NCBI RefSeq assembly: GCF_022808325.1
Contig: NZ_JALGCL010000001.1
Location: forward strand, 1,072,554-1,136,553
DNA: 64,000 nt
Direction: 5' to 3'
Source: Cognatiluteimonas sedimenti
GTDB taxonomy: Bacteria; Pseudomonadota; Gammaproteobacteria; Xanthomonadales; Xanthomonadaceae
Both the position numbers and the translations under genes were made by a program. This document shows, in pieces, positions 1 through 18,251 of the stretch. Position 1 is the stretch's first letter; the number at the start of each line of letters is the position of its first letter. Below the pieces are notes generated by a model. That model did not search any database. It had not been told where the DNA came from and saw nothing but the letters and a program-made list of their open reading frames with translations.

Positions 1-78
1 GTTCGCCAGGGCCGGCGAAGTGCTCTTGTAGGTCTCGGGGTTGCGCGGCTTGCGCACCAGCTGGTTGATCGTTGCCAT
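1..78 (-). CDS. rpsL: 30S ribosomal protein S12 (5' part only)
   Basis: Only the first 26 codons lie in the window; the gene continues past base 1. The N-terminus reads MATINQLVRKPR followed by a Tyr-Lys-Ser stretch and PAL, which matches the start of S12, the decoding-centre protein of the small subunit. It sits downstream of rpoC, as in the usual rpoBC-rpsL-rpsG-fusA order, but a hairpin and a good promoter in the spacer suggest it begins the str operon. The region holding streptomycin-resistance residues is outside the window. Confidence 0.9.
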   Translation of the reverse strand, partial: MATINQLVRKPRNPETYKSTSPALAN

Positions 79-122
79 TCGTTGCTCGGAGCTCGATGGG
101 AGCAGGCAGGGCCCGCCGGGTG

Positions 123-152
123 AAAACGAAGCAGGCCGAACCCGGCCTGCTT
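123..152 (-). terminator. Intrinsic terminator-like hairpin after rpoC
   Basis: A perfect 10-bp inverted repeat (aagcaggccg, positions 129-138, against cggcctgctt, 143-152) with a 4-base loop is followed on the minus strand by CGTTTT. This fits a rho-independent terminator for the rpoBC transcript. It lies downstream of the predicted rpsL promoter, so it would also form the very 5' end of the rpsL leader. Confidence 0.6.
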
Positions 153-161
153 AGACGAAAA

Positions 162-191
162 AGTATAGCCCGCGCTCGACGCAAGCGTCAA
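162..191 (-). promoter_or_regulatory. Predicted sigma-70 promoter of rpsL (str operon)
   Basis: On the minus strand TTGACG (191-186) and TATACT (167-162) are separated by 18 bases, close to the sigma-70 consensus. Transcription would start near position 155, giving rpsL a leader of roughly 75 bases that begins with the hairpin at 129-152. No experimental support; judged from consensus only. Confidence 0.5.
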
Positions 192-355
192 ACGCAGCCT
201 ATCGCCGGAAATCCCCGGGAGCGGCCCATGGCCACTCCGGATTTCCCTTGTTCCCCGCCCTTCCCTGGGCCGAAGACGAGGCGCTTCCTGCGCCTCATTT
301 CGGGTTCTGGTGGCGGCCCGGCTTGCAGGCCGGGGCCGCCGACGACGCCATTCTA

Positions 356-4576
<4,221 letters not shown>

Positions 4577-4631
4577 GTGTATCTCCGGGATTCGGGAGTC
4601 GAGATTCGGGACTGGTTCAAAGCGCCGTTTC

Positions 4632-8813
<4,182 letters not shown>

Positions 8814-8864
8814 GTGTTTACCGCCTCGGTTGCTGTTTGCGCAGGAGCCGCGGGGGGCGGCTGC

Positions 8865-9045
8865 TGGTGGACCGCGCGTCCGCGGTCCCGGGGAACAAAC
8901 TTTTCGGATCGGAAAATTGCCAGTTGGAAGTCGCTGGTATTGCCGGCACCAGCACGCCTTCTCCCGCTACTTCCAACTGCCAACTCGGTTGGCTCGCCGC
9001 ATCGCCTTACAACGGCCAAAGGCCGGGGGCTTGCGCCCCCAGCCT
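8865..9045 (-). promoter_or_regulatory. Structured rplL-rpoB spacer (possible RNA-processing/attenuation region)
   Basis: The spacer holds several stacked inverted repeats: cagttggaagt (8921-8931) pairs perfectly with acttccaactg (8969-8979), enclosing gctggt/accagc (8933-8938/8948-8953). Flanking hairpins are ggaccgc/gcggtcc (8869-8888), ccaac/gttgg (8980-8992) and gggggc/gccccc (9025-9040). In E. coli this spacer carries an attenuator and an RNase III site that set the RpoBC-to-L10/L12 ratio. An equivalent role here is inferred from position and structure only. Confidence 0.45.
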
Positions 9046-9082
9046 CCGTGCATCGCCATGTGGCCGGCGATGCAAGTAGCGC

Positions 9083-9451
9083 TTACTTGACTTCGACGGT
9101 CGCGCCGGCGGCCTCGAGGTCCTTCTTCATCTTCGCGGCGTCGTCCTTCGACACGCCTTCCTTCACGGCGCCACCGGCCTCGGTGAGGTCCTTGGCTTCC
9201 TTCAGGCCCAGGCCGGTGATGGCGCGGACGGCCTTGATGACCTCGACCTTCTTGTCGCCGGCCGACTTCAGGATGACGCTGAACTCGGTCTGCTCCTCGA
9301 CCACGGCGGCGGCGGCGGCCGGGCCGGCAGCGACGACCGGGGCGGCGGCGGAGACGCCGAACTTGTCTTCGATGGCCTTCACCAGCTCCATCACTTCCAT
9401 CAGGGTCTTGCCGGCGATCGCGTCGACGATCTGTTCGTTGGAAAGGGACAT
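9083..9451 (-). CDS. rplL: 50S ribosomal protein L7/L12
   Basis: The 122-residue acidic protein begins [12 protein letters not shown], has an Ala/Gly/Val-rich hinge near residues 35-50, and a C-terminal domain with the factor-binding helix ([17 protein letters not shown]-like, about residues 72-90). It forms the ribosomal stalk that recruits translation factors by binding L10. The start is the ATG at 9451; the frame is open further upstream, but the L7/L12 N-terminus begins here. It lies 52 bases after rplJ in the rplJ-rplL unit. Confidence 0.98.
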   Translation of the reverse strand: MSLSNEQIVDAIAGKTLMEVMELVKAIEDKFGVSAAAPVVAAGPAAAAAVVEEQTEFSVILKSAGDKKVEVIKAVRAITGLGLKEAKDLTEAGGAVKEGVSKDDAAKMKKDLEAAGATVEVK

Positions 9452-9503
9452 TGTGTTTACCTCTGGAAAATGTTTTCGGATTGAAGCGATTCGATCGTCA
9501 GGC

Positions 9504-10034
9504 TCAGGCCGGCTCGGCCTGGGCTTCGGCGGCGACTTCCTCGCCACCGCCCTGCTGGTCGGCCACGGCCTTGACCGCGCGGGCGAACATCGTCGCCGGC
9601 TCGGCCAGCACGCGGGCCAGCATGGCCAGGGCCTGGTCGAGGGTCGGCAGCGAGGCCAGCACTTCGACATGGCTGGCCGGATACAGCTGGCCACCCACGG
9701 CGACGACCTTGGCCTGGAGCTTGTCGTTACCCTTGGCGAACTCCTTGATCAGGCGCCCGGCGGCGCCGGGTTCCTCGGTCGAGAACGCGTACAGCAGCGG
9801 GCCGACGAGCGAGTCCTTGACGACCTCGAACTCGGTGCCTGCCACGGCGCGCGACGCCAGCGTGTTCTTGACGACTCGCAAGTACACGCCGGTTTCGCGG
9901 GCCTTCTTGCGCATCGCCGTCATCTGGCTGACGGTGGTGCCCGCGTACTCGGCTGCGATCAGGGAGTGGGCCTTGGCGGCGACGTCGGCCAGTTCGGCGA
10001 CGACTTCCTGCTTTTGGGACAGATTGAGAGCCAT
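9504..10034 (-). CDS. rplJ: 50S ribosomal protein L10
   Basis: The 176-residue protein begins [16 protein letters not shown] and contains the rRNA-binding N-terminal domain (AEYAGTTV, then [20 protein letters not shown]) and a C-terminal helix for L12 dimers. A perfect AGGAGGAG ribosome-binding site lies just before the ATG and fixes the start, although the frame is open upstream. The gene is preceded by a 362-base region with an L10-leader signature, which suggests autogenous translational control by the L10(L12)4 complex. Confidence 0.98.
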   Translation of the reverse strand: MALNLSQKQEVVAELADVAAKAHSLIAAEYAGTTVSQMTAMRKKARETGVYLRVVKNTLASRAVAGTEFEVVKDSLVGPLLYAFSTEEPGAAGRLIKEFAKGNDKLQAKVVAVGGQLYPASHVEVLASLPTLDQALAMLARVLAEPATMFARAVKAVADQQGGGEEVAAEAQAEPA

Positions 10035-10396
10035 TAGCACTCCTCCTAGTGAACTCCGCTCGCGGCTCCTGCCGCTTGCGGTCCTGGGCGACGCCATCCG
10101 TGGCGCCGAGGGCGCTCGCGCGCCCCGGTGGTGGCCCTTCCAGAAAATTTCCAGAGGGGGCGGCACCATCTACGCAGGCCGTTGCTCCGGGGAGCTCCGA
10201 TTAAGCGGTCCCGCTGGCGATGACGACGACTCCCTGCCGTGGCGAGCTTCCTTGCCCGTCGTCATTGCGCGCTGACCGCACCTGCGGTCTTTGACGGCGA
10301 TCGCGGCGGGATGGACTCCATCGCGATGCCCTCAAAACCTGTTGCCGGTGGCGATGTACCGCCACCTTCCGAATCCGGCGCAAGCGCGCCGTTGCA
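10035..10396 (-). promoter_or_regulatory. rplJ leader region with L10-binding signature
   Basis: This 362-base gap between rplA and rplJ holds no gene. On the minus strand it contains TGCGTAGATGGTG (10176-10164), followed by a GC-rich stem; this is the conserved kink-turn neighbourhood of the L10 leader, where L10-L7/L12 binds its own mRNA. The E. coli counterpart reads CGTAGACGGTG. The rplJ promoter probably lies in the first half, but no convincing -35/-10 pair was seen. The assignment rests on the signature and position. Confidence 0.7.
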
Positions 10397-11089
10397 TCAC
10401 TTCAGCGTCAGGGTCGACTGGTCGACGATCACGCCTGGGCCCATGGTCGAGCTCAGCGAGATCTTCTGCAGGTACTGGCCCTTGGCGCTCGACGGCTTGG
10501 CCTTGATCAGGTCCAGCAGCAGCGCCTGCAGGTTGTCCTTCAGCTTGCCGGCCTCGAAGTCGGCCTTGCCGATGGTGCAGTGGATGATGCCGGCCTTGTC
10601 GGTGCGGTAGCGGACCTGGCCACCCTTGGCGTTCTTCACCGCCTCGGCCGGGTTCGGCGACACGGTGCCGACCTTGGGGTTGGGCATCAGGCCGCGCGGG
10701 CCGAGCAGCTGGCCGAGCTTGCCGACCACGCGCATCGCGTCCGGCGTGGCGATGACCACGTCGTAGTTCATGTCGCCGGCCTGCATCGCCTCGGCGAGGT
10801 CGTCCATGCCGACGGCTTCGGCGCCGGCGGCGCGGGCCTCGTCGGCCTTGGCGCCCGCCGGGGCGAACACCGCCACGCGCACCGACTTGCCGGTGCCGGC
10901 GGGCAGCACGGTCGAGCCGCGCACCTGCTGGTCGGACTTCTTGGCGTCCACGCCCAGGCGCACGGCGACGTCGACGGCTTCGACGAACTTCGCCTTGCTG
11001 TTGCCCTGGACGATCTTCAACGCCTCATCGATGGCGTAGGCCTTGCCCGGCTCGACCTTGGTCTGGGCCTTGATTCGCTTGGTCGTCAT
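10397..11089 (-). CDS. rplA: 50S ribosomal protein L1
   Basis: The 230-residue protein matches L1 in length and sequence ([18 protein letters not shown] at the N-terminus; [19 protein letters not shown] in domain II). L1 binds 23S rRNA at the mobile E-site stalk and in many bacteria represses its own operon by binding the rplK leader. It starts 4 bases after the rplK stop codon, so the two are translationally linked. Confidence 0.98.
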   Translation of the reverse strand: MTTKRIKAQTKVEPGKAYAIDEALKIVQGNSKAKFVEAVDVAVRLGVDAKKSDQQVRGSTVLPAGTGKSVRVAVFAPAGAKADEARAAGAEAVGMDDLAEAMQAGDMNYDVVIATPDAMRVVGKLGQLLGPRGLMPNPKVGTVSPNPAEAVKNAKGGQVRYRTDKAGIIHCTIGKADFEAGKLKDNLQALLLDLIKAKPSSAKGQYLQKISLSSTMGPGVIVDQSTLTLK

Positions 11090-11093
11090 GTCT

Positions 11094-11522
11094 TCAGCCC
11101 TCCACCGTCAAACCCATGGAGCGGGCCGAGCCCGCGATCGTCTTCACCGCCGCGTCCAGGTCGGCCGCGGTCAGGTCGGGTTCCTTCGCCTTGGCGATGT
11201 CCTCGAGCTGCTTGCGGGTGACCTTGCCCACCTTCTCGGTGTTCGGGCGCTTGGATCCGGAGGAGATGCCCGCCGCCTTCTTCAGCAGCACCGTGGCCGG
11301 CGTGCTCTTGGTGATGAAGGTGAAGGTGCGGTCCGAATACGCGGTGATGATCACCGGAGTCGGCAGGCCCGGCTCCAGCTTCTGCGTGGCGGCGTTGAAC
11401 GCCTTGCAGAACTCCATGATGTTGAGGCCGCGCTGGCCGAGGGCGGGGCCCACGGGCGGCGACGGATTGGCCTGGCCGGCCTTGACCTGCAACTTGATGT
11501 AACCGACGACTTTCTTTGCCAT
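11094..11522 (-). CDS. rplK: 50S ribosomal protein L11
   Basis: The 142-residue protein begins [20 protein letters not shown] and contains [22 protein letters not shown], the thiostrepton/GTPase-centre domain, and a C-terminal 23S rRNA-binding domain. It is part of the GTPase-associated centre and is needed for RelA activation in other bacteria. It is the first gene of the rplK-rplA pair and is preceded by a structured 94-base leader. Confidence 0.98.
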   Translation of the reverse strand: MAKKVVGYIKLQVKAGQANPSPPVGPALGQRGLNIMEFCKAFNAATQKLEPGLPTPVIITAYSDRTFTFITKSTPATVLLKKAAGISSGSKRPNTEKVGKVTRKQLEDIAKAKEPDLTAADLDAAVKTIAGSARSMGLTVEG

Positions 11523-11616
11523 TGCTCTCTACTCCTGCGAGTGCAAGCGCCTTGCGGCTCCTCGCTTGCTTGCCGCTGCGAACCACTCGCAGCGACGAAA
11601 TCCATTGCTCCGTCGG
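11523..11616 (-). promoter_or_regulatory. Structured rplK leader (possible L1 target)
   Basis: The nusG-rplK spacer contains nested inverted repeats: ctgcgagtg (11535-11543) pairs with cactcgcag (11584-11592), and inside it caagcg (11544-11549) pairs with cgcttg (11563-11568). L1 represses the L11 operon by binding a leader hairpin in other bacteria, so this is a reasonable candidate. The exact L1 motif was not confirmed. Confidence 0.4.
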
Positions 11617-12240
11617 TCAGGCCTTCTCGACCTGGCCGAACTCCAGCTCCACGGGCGTCGAGCGCCCGAAGATCAGCACCGCCACCCGCAGGCGGCTCTT
11701 TTCGTAGTTGACTTCCTCGACCACGCCATTGAAGTCGTTGAACGGGCCGTCGACCACGCGAACCATCTGCCCGGCCTCGAACAGCACCTTCGGCCGCGGC
11801 TTCTCGACGCCTTCCTGGACCCGGTCCAGGATCGCCGCGGCCTCGTCGTCGCGGATCGGCAGCGGCTTGTCGGCGGTGCCGCCGATGAAGCCCATGACCT
11901 TCGGCGTTTCCTTGATCAGGTGCCAGCTCTCGCTGTCGATGCGGGGGATGCCGCCCTCGTCGTGGGTGACGATCTGCACCAGCACGTAGCCGGGGAAGAA
12001 CTTGCGCTCGGACCGGCGCTTCTGGCCGGCGCGCATTTCCACCACTTCCTCGGTCGGGACCATGACGTCGCCGAAGCGATCCTCCATGCCCATGCGCGCG
12101 ATGCGGTCGCGCAGCGCCTGGGCCACCGACTTCTCGAAGCCCGAATAGGCATGCACGACGTACCAGCGCTTGTTGGCGTCAGGCTTGTTGACGTCGGCCT
12201 CCGCGGCATTGATACCCGTATTGTTGTCTTGCGTTTCCAT
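11617..12240 (-). CDS. nusG: Transcription termination/antitermination factor NusG
   Basis: The 207-residue protein has an acidic Asn-rich leader of about 25 residues, an NGN domain starting at [20 protein letters not shown] that binds RNA polymerase, and a C-terminal KOW domain ([21 protein letters not shown]) that contacts Rho or S10. The start is the ATG at 12240; a TTG one codon upstream is possible but less likely. It lies 31 bases after secE, as in the secE-nusG-rplK order. Confidence 0.97.
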   Translation of the reverse strand: METQDNNTGINAAEADVNKPDANKRWYVVHAYSGFEKSVAQALRDRIARMGMEDRFGDVMVPTEEVVEMRAGQKRRSERKFFPGYVLVQIVTHDEGGIPRIDSESWHLIKETPKVMGFIGGTADKPLPIRDDEAAAILDRVQEGVEKPRPKVLFEAGQMVRVVDGPFNDFNGVVEEVNYEKSRLRVAVLIFGRSTPVELEFGQVEKA

Positions 12241-12271
12241 CAACCTGCTGCTCCAGCTGTCAGTGCATCCG

Positions 12272-12655
12272 TCAACGTGCCAGGAACCACTTCACCGCGA
12301 ACTGCACGATCACGTCGAAGAAGGCCAGCACCAGGCTGATCAGGACCACCACCGCGATCACGATCCAGGTCGAACGCGTCGCTTCCTGGCGCGTCGGCCA
12401 CACCACCTTGCGCAGCTCGAAACGCGATTCCGACAGGAATTCGCGGGTCTGCACGCCCTTGTGGCTGGTCAGGAACACGACCACGCCGCCGACCACGCCG
12501 CCGATCACCGACAGCACGCGGGCGACGTCGGGCCATTGCCCGTCGAAGTAGAACCACACGAACAGGCCCGCCACCACCAGTGCGACCGCCAGCGCGTACT
12601 TCATCAGGTCGCCCGGGGTCGCGGCGACTTTGGATTGTTCGACCTTGCTGTTCAT
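12272..12655 (-). CDS. secE: Preprotein translocase subunit SecE
   Basis: The 127-residue membrane protein has three hydrophobic segments (about residues 18-37, 45-62 and 93-120). The conserved cytoplasmic amphipathic stretch [18 protein letters not shown] comes before the last one; it clamps SecY in the SecYEG channel. The ATG at 12655 is chosen because upstream codons run into tRNA-Trp. It belongs to the secE-nusG unit. Confidence 0.95.
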   Translation of the reverse strand: MNSKVEQSKVAATPGDLMKYALAVALVVAGLFVWFYFDGQWPDVARVLSVIGGVVGGVVVFLTSHKGVQTREFLSESRFELRKVVWPTRQEATRSTWIVIAVVVLISLVLAFFDVIVQFAVKWFLAR

Positions 12656-12704
12656 CCGGCTCTTGTCGGCAACTGCTTTCGTCTGCGACCGCACGGCGGT
12701 CGGG

Positions 12705-12780
<76 letters not shown>

Positions 12781-12801
12781 ATCGTTTTTTTGCGTCTTTC
12801 C

Positions 12802-12835
12802 GAAAAAGGCAACGGCGGCCTGCGCCGCCCTGCCG
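12802..12835 (-). terminator. Intrinsic terminator after tuf
   Basis: On the minus strand a GGCAGGGCGGC...GCCGCCGTTGCC stem (12808-12834, a few mismatches) is followed directly by TTTTT. It lies 82 bases after the tuf stop and only about 20 bases before tRNA-Trp, so tRNA-Trp-secE-nusG must depend on readthrough or on a promoter not recognised here. A second, perfect 9-bp palindrome (tccggcgcc/ggcgccgga, 12891-12909) follows the tuf stop. Confidence 0.6.
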
Positions 12836-12916
12836 TTTTTCTCGTTGTTCCGGCACGCCCGGCCATCAGACCGGGACGTTGCGGGATCGTTCCGGCGCCG
12901 GGCGCCGGACCCGGGA

Positions 12917-14107
<1,191 letters not shown>

Positions 14108-14133
14108 GGCTGCGTCTCGCTAACGGTTGTGTG

Positions 14134-14209
14134 TGGTGCTCACGAATGGAATCGAACCATCGACCTCCTCCTTACCAAGGAGGTGCTCTACCGACTGAGC
14201 TACGTGAGC
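14134..14209 (-). tRNA. tRNA-Thr (GGT anticodon)
   Basis: The 76-base cloverleaf has acceptor GCTCACG/CGTGAGC, anticodon loop TTGGTAA with anticodon GGT, T-arm with GGTTCGATTCC and encoded CCA. It is the last tRNA before tuf. Confidence 0.97.
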
Positions 14210-14240
14210 ATGGAGCTGTTGGTTGTCGCGTGGAGTTCAA

Positions 14241-14314
14241 TGGAGCGGGAGACGGGAATCGAACCCGCACCATCAGCTTGGAAGGCTGAGGTTCTACCGT
14301 TGAACTACTCCCGC
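14241..14314 (-). tRNA. tRNA-Gly (TCC anticodon)
   Basis: The 74-base cloverleaf has acceptor GCGGGAG/CTCCCGC, anticodon loop CTTCCAA with anticodon TCC, T-arm GCGGGTTCGATTCCCGT and encoded CCA. It is the middle member of the Tyr-Gly-Thr cluster. Confidence 0.97.
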
Positions 14315-14344
14315 GACGGGTCACTCTGGATCTGCAGGAAAAAC

Positions 14345-14430
14345 TGGTGGAGGGAGGTGGATTCGAACCACCGAAGGCGTAAGCCAGCAGATTTACAGTC
14401 TGCCCCCGTTGGCCGCTTGGGTATCCCTCC
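14345..14430 (-). tRNA. tRNA-Tyr (GTA anticodon)
   Basis: The 86-base gene has the long variable arm of a class II tRNA, acceptor GGAGGGA/TCCCTCC, anticodon loop CTGTAAA with anticodon GTA, T-arm GGTGGTTCGAATCCACC and encoded CCA. It is first in the tRNA-tuf transcript; the 127 bases before it should hold the promoter, but only a weak GTCAAA-N17-GATATA pair was seen. Confidence 0.97.
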
Positions 14431-14557
14431 GGTCGTTCAATGCAGCTATATCGTGAAACAGCCCGCGATTTTGACGCCATGGCCGGGGAGTGTCAACGGC
14501 CGGACCGGGTACGGAGGCCGCATCGGGCACTGCCGCCACCCGATTCCACGTCACGGT

Positions 14558-15649
14558 TCAGACATTGAAGCGGAAATGCAGCACGTCGCCTTCCTGGACC
14601 CGGTACTCCTTGCCTTCCAGCCGCAGCCGGCCGGCGTCGCGGGCACCGGATTCGCCCCGGTAGCGGATGAAGTCGTCGTAGCCGATGGTCTCGGCGCGGA
14701 TGAAGCCCTTCTCGAAGTCGGTATGGATCACCGCCGCCGCCTGCGGCGCGGTCGAGCCGGCCTTCACCGTCCAGGCGCGGACTTCCTTGACCCCGGCGGT
14801 GAAGTAGGTCTGCAGTCCCAGCAGCTTGTAGGCGGCGCGGATCACCCGGTTCAGGCCCGGCTCGTCCAGGCCCAGGTCGGCCAGGAACACGTCGCGGTCG
14901 GCATCGTCGAGCTGGCTCAGCTCCTCCTCGATCGCGGCCGAGACCGGCACCACCTCGGCGCCCTCGCCCAGCGCCCGCGCGCGCACGGCCTCCAGGTGCG
15001 GGTTGTCGCTGAAGCCGTCCTCGAGCACGTTGGCCACGTACATCACCGGCTTCAGCGTCAGCAGGAACAGGTCGCGGATCGCGGCGCGGTCCTCTTCCGA
15101 CAGCCCCAGCGCCCGCGCCGGCTTGCCGGCGTCCAGGCCCGCACGGACCCGCGCGAGCACCTCGACCCGCGCCCTGGCGTCCTTGTCGCCGGTCTTGGCG
15201 CTGCGCTCGGCGCGCTGCAGGGCCTTGTCGACCGATTCAAGGTCCGCCAGCGCCAGCTCGGTGTCGATCGTCTCGATGTCGGCGATCGGGTCGATCCGGT
15301 TGCTGACGTGGATCACGTCGTCGTTCTCGAAGCAGCGCACCACGTGGGTGATCGCGTCGACCTCGCGGATGTGCGCCAGGAACTTGTTGCCCAGGCCCTC
15401 GCCGCTGGCGGCGCCGGCGACCAGGCCGGCGATGTCGACGAACTCGACCGCGGTCGGGATCACCTTCTGCGGCTTGACGATCTCCGCCAGCGCGGCCAGC
15501 CGCGGATCCGGCACCGGCACCACGCCGACGTTGGGTTCGATCGTGCAGAAGGGGAAATTGGCCGCGGCGATGCCGGCCTTGGTCAGCGCGTTGAACAGGG
15601 TCGACTTGCCGACGTTCGGCAGGCCGACGATGCCGCATTGGATGCCCAT
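14558..15649 (-). CDS. ychF: Ribosome-associated ATPase YchF (OBG family)
   Basis: The 363-residue protein starts [20 protein letters not shown], giving the P-loop at residues 8-16, and contains [16 protein letters not shown] (Walker B/switch region). It ends with a TGS domain ([20 protein letters not shown] onward). YchF/OLA1 prefers ATP over GTP because of an altered G4 motif, binds ribosomes and modulates oxidative-stress responses in E. coli. It follows pth by 49 bases, the common pth-ychF pairing. Confidence 0.96.
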   Translation of the reverse strand: MGIQCGIVGLPNVGKSTLFNALTKAGIAAANFPFCTIEPNVGVVPVPDPRLAALAEIVKPQKVIPTAVEFVDIAGLVAGAASGEGLGNKFLAHIREVDAITHVVRCFENDDVIHVSNRIDPIADIETIDTELALADLESVDKALQRAERSAKTGDKDARARVEVLARVRAGLDAGKPARALGLSEEDRAAIRDLFLLTLKPVMYVANVLEDGFSDNPHLEAVRARALGEGAEVVPVSAAIEEELSQLDDADRDVFLADLGLDEPGLNRVIRAAYKLLGLQTYFTAGVKEVRAWTVKAGSTAPQAAAVIHTDFEKGFIRAETIGYDDFIRYRGESGARDAGRLRLEGKEYRVQEGDVLHFRFNV

Positions 15650-15698
15650 CGTGTACTACTCCGTGCGCGCGACGCGGGGCGCCGGCGTGGTGATGCTT

Positions 15699-16280
15699 CT
15701 ATTCGCGCGGCGTGTGCAGCCGCTTCATGGCTTCGTTGAAGTCGCCGGCGACCGCCAGCGGCAGCACGTCGAGGGCATCGCCGACCGCGCGCAGGATCGC
15801 GGCCTCGTCGTCGCGCCCGGGCTTGCCCAGCACCCACGGCGTCACCCGGTCCTTGTGCCCGGGATGGCCGATGCCGATCCGCAGGCGGTGGAAACGCCCG
15901 TGGCCGAGCAGCTGCATGGTGTCGCGCAGCCCGTTCTGGCCGCCATGGCCGCCGTCGAACTTGAGCCGGGCCGCGCCCGGCGGCAGGTCGAGGTCGTCGT
16001 GCGCCAGCAGCGCCTCCTCCGGCTCGATCTTCCAGTAGCGCAGCGCGGCGGTGACCGACTTGCCCGACAGGTTCATGAAGGTTGCCGGCTTCAGCAGCCA
16101 GAGCGGCCGGCCGGCGACCTCGACCTTGCAGGTCTCGCCGAACAGCTTCGACTCCAGCCCGAAACGCCCCCCGCACCGCTGCGCGAGGGCGTCCACAAAC
16201 CAGAACCCGGCGTTGTGCCGGGTCCTGAGATGCTCGGGACCGGGGTTGCCCAGCCCGACGATGAGGCGCAAGCCCGCCAT
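15699..16280 (-). CDS. pth: Peptidyl-tRNA hydrolase
   Basis: The 193-residue protein begins [17 protein letters not shown] and has the catalytic His in [10 protein letters not shown] (about residue 22), the [13 protein letters not shown] block, and HDDLDLPPG with the catalytic Asp. It recycles peptidyl-tRNAs that drop off the ribosome. The frame stays open upstream into the rplY 3' region, but the family N-terminus sets the ATG at 16280. Confidence 0.96.
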   Translation of the reverse strand: MAGLRLIVGLGNPGPEHLRTRHNAGFWFVDALAQRCGGRFGLESKLFGETCKVEVAGRPLWLLKPATFMNLSGKSVTAALRYWKIEPEEALLAHDDLDLPPGAARLKFDGGHGGQNGLRDTMQLLGHGRFHRLRIGIGHPGHKDRVTPWVLGKPGRDDEAAILRAVGDALDVLPLAVAGDFNEAMKRLHTPRE

Positions 16281-16329
16281 CGCGAACGCATGCGGGGCCG
16301 CGCCCACCGGGCACGGCCCCGCCTGGCGA

Positions 16330-17019
16330 TTACTCGCCCTTGCCTTCGTCGGCCGCGGCGTCGGCCGCGTCCGAGTCCTCGGCGGCGGCCGCAGCGGCCG
16401 GCGCTGCACCCTCGGCGGCTTCCGTCGTTTCCTCGGTCTCGGTGCGGGCAAAGCGCGCCATCACCACGGCGACGTCATGGTCGGCGCCCAGGCGCAGCTC
16501 CGGCACTTCGACGCCCTTGGGCAGCTTCACCTGCGACAGGTGCACGGTGTCGCCCGGCTTCAGGGTGGAGAGGTCGACCTCGATGTTCTCCGGCAGGTCG
16601 CCCGGCAGGCAGGTGATCTGCACGTCGTTGAGCTCGTGGGTGATCACCACGCCGGCGGTCTTGCCCGCCTCGGACTTTTCGGCGTTGACGAAGTGCAGCG
16701 GCACCGCGACCCGGATCGCCTCGTTCGCGCTCACGCGCTGGAAATCCAGGTGCATGATCCGCTGCTTGAACGGATGGCGCTGCATGTCGCGCAGCAGGAC
16801 CTTCTCGGTCTTGCCGTCGACGTCCAGGTCGATGATCGACGCGTAGAACCATTCCTGCTGGCTCAGCAGCCAGGTGCGTTCGTGCTCGAGCTGGATGCTC
16901 TTCGGCTCGGACTTGCCGCCGTAGATGATGGCCGGGACCTGGCCGGCGTGACGCAGGCGGCGGCTCGCACCCTTCCCCTCGTCCTTGCGGCTGGTGGCCG
17001 TGATCTTGTGTTCTGACAT
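16330..17019 (-). CDS. rplY: 50S ribosomal protein L25 (Ctc/TL5 type)
   Basis: The 229-residue protein has an N-terminal L25 5S-rRNA-binding domain (RKDEGKGASRRLRHAGQVPAI, residues 10-30; HLDFQRV near residue 95). A C-terminal TL5-like beta domain and an Ala/Glu/Asp-rich tail of about 35 residues follow. It is the long Ctc form, not the 94-residue E. coli form. It lies between prs and pth, its standard place in proteobacteria. Confidence 0.95.
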   Translation of the reverse strand: MSEHKITATSRKDEGKGASRRLRHAGQVPAIIYGGKSEPKSIQLEHERTWLLSQQEWFYASIIDLDVDGKTEKVLLRDMQRHPFKQRIMHLDFQRVSANEAIRVAVPLHFVNAEKSEAGKTAGVVITHELNDVQITCLPGDLPENIEVDLSTLKPGDTVHLSQVKLPKGVEVPELRLGADHDVAVVMARFARTETEETTEAAEGAAPAAAAAAEDSDAADAAADEGKGE

Positions 17020-17110
17020 TTCATTTACTCGCTTTGCTTGCAATGGACCGCCTCGCGGCGGCGATGACGCTCACCCGCGACCAGGTGAGCGGTTTGGGCC
17101 GAAGCCCGTG

Positions 17111-18076
17111 TCAGTCCACGTACAGCGAACTGACGGATTCCCCGAAGGCGATGCGGCGGATGGTTTCCGCCAGCAGCTCGGCGACGCTGAGCTGGCGGAT
17201 CCTGCCGCAGTCGCTGGCCGCAGCCGACAGCGGGATGGTGTCGGTCACCACCAGCTCGTCGAGCTGCGACTTGCCCAGGTTGTCGAGCGCGGCGCCCGAC
17301 AGCACCGGATGCGTGCAGTACGCGACCACCTTGGTCGCGCCCTGCGCCTTCAATGCCGCGGCCGCCGCGCACAAGGTGCCGGCGGTGTCGACGATGTCGT
17401 CGACCAGCACGCAGACCTTGCCGGCGACGTCGCCGATGATGTTCATCACCGTGGCGACGTTGGCCTTGGGGCGGCGCTTGTCGATGATCGCCAGGTCCGC
17501 GTCGTCCAGGCGCTTGGCGATCGCCCGGGCGCGGACCACGCCGCCGACGTCGGGCGACACCACGATCACGTTCTCGGTGCCGTAGTGGCGCCAGATGTCG
17601 GCCAGCAGCAGCGGCGACGAATACACGTTGTCGACCGGGATGTCGAAGAAGCCCTGGATCTGGTCGGCGTGCAGGTCCACCGTCAGCACCCGGTCGGTGT
17701 GCACGGTCGAGAACATCTGCGCGGCCACCTTGGCGGTGATCGGCACCCGCGCCGAGCGCGGGCGGCGGTCCTGCCGGGCGTAGCCGAAATACGGCACCAC
17801 CGCGGTCACGCTGGCCACCGATGCGCGCTTGAGCGCGTCGATCAGCACCAGCAACTCGACCAGGTTCTCCGCGCTCGGCGCGCACGTGGGCTGCAGCACG
17901 AACACGTCCTGGCCGCGGACGTTCTCCTCGATCTCGACCTGCACCTCGCCGTCGGAAAAGCGACCGACCAGCGCCTTGCCCGGGCGCACGCCCAGTTCCT
18001 TGCACACGGCATTGGCCAGCGGCCGGTTGGCATTGCCGGTGAACACCAGCAGGTTGCGGTCGTCTTGCCTGGTCAT
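17111..18076 (-). CDS. prs: Ribose-phosphate pyrophosphokinase
   Basis: The 321-residue enzyme makes PRPP from ribose-5-phosphate and ATP for nucleotide, His and Trp synthesis. It shows the N-terminal [10 protein letters not shown], the flexible ATP loop ([20 protein letters not shown], about residues 99-118), the metal site [11 protein letters not shown], and the PRPP-binding loop [11 protein letters not shown] (about residues 224-234). It lies downstream of tRNA-Gln and ispE on the same strand. Confidence 0.97.
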   Translation of the reverse strand: MTRQDDRNLLVFTGNANRPLANAVCKELGVRPGKALVGRFSDGEVQVEIEENVRGQDVFVLQPTCAPSAENLVELLVLIDALKRASVASVTAVVPYFGYARQDRRPRSARVPITAKVAAQMFSTVHTDRVLTVDLHADQIQGFFDIPVDNVYSSPLLLADIWRHYGTENVIVVSPDVGGVVRARAIAKRLDDADLAIIDKRRPKANVATVMNIIGDVAGKVCVLVDDIVDTAGTLCAAAAALKAQGATKVVAYCTHPVLSGAALDNLGKSQLDELVVTDTIPLSAAASDCGRIRQLSVAELLAETIRRIAFGESVSSLYVD

Positions 18077-18251
18077 GTCCGCTTCGCTCTGGCCGTGGCG
18101 GCGGATCCCGGAGGACCCTGTGGAACCGGGCCATGCACGATGCAGGGCCTGCGTTGTTTCAAGCGCCGGCGTCCGCAGGCGCCGGTTTGTTGCATTGCGA
18201 CCCCGCCAGGCCCGCGCCTGCGCGCAGGAGCCCCGGCGCAGCGGTCGCGGT

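Noticed and set aside
311-340. GC-rich hairpin just after the rpoC stop as the main terminator
   Set aside because: No T-run follows on the minus strand; the hairpin at 129-152 is a better terminator.
18130-18250. Inverted repeats between prs and tRNA-Gln as an IS or REP element
   Set aside because: Arms are short (6 bp) and lack the GGAGCGGCTT core; no transposase or target duplication.
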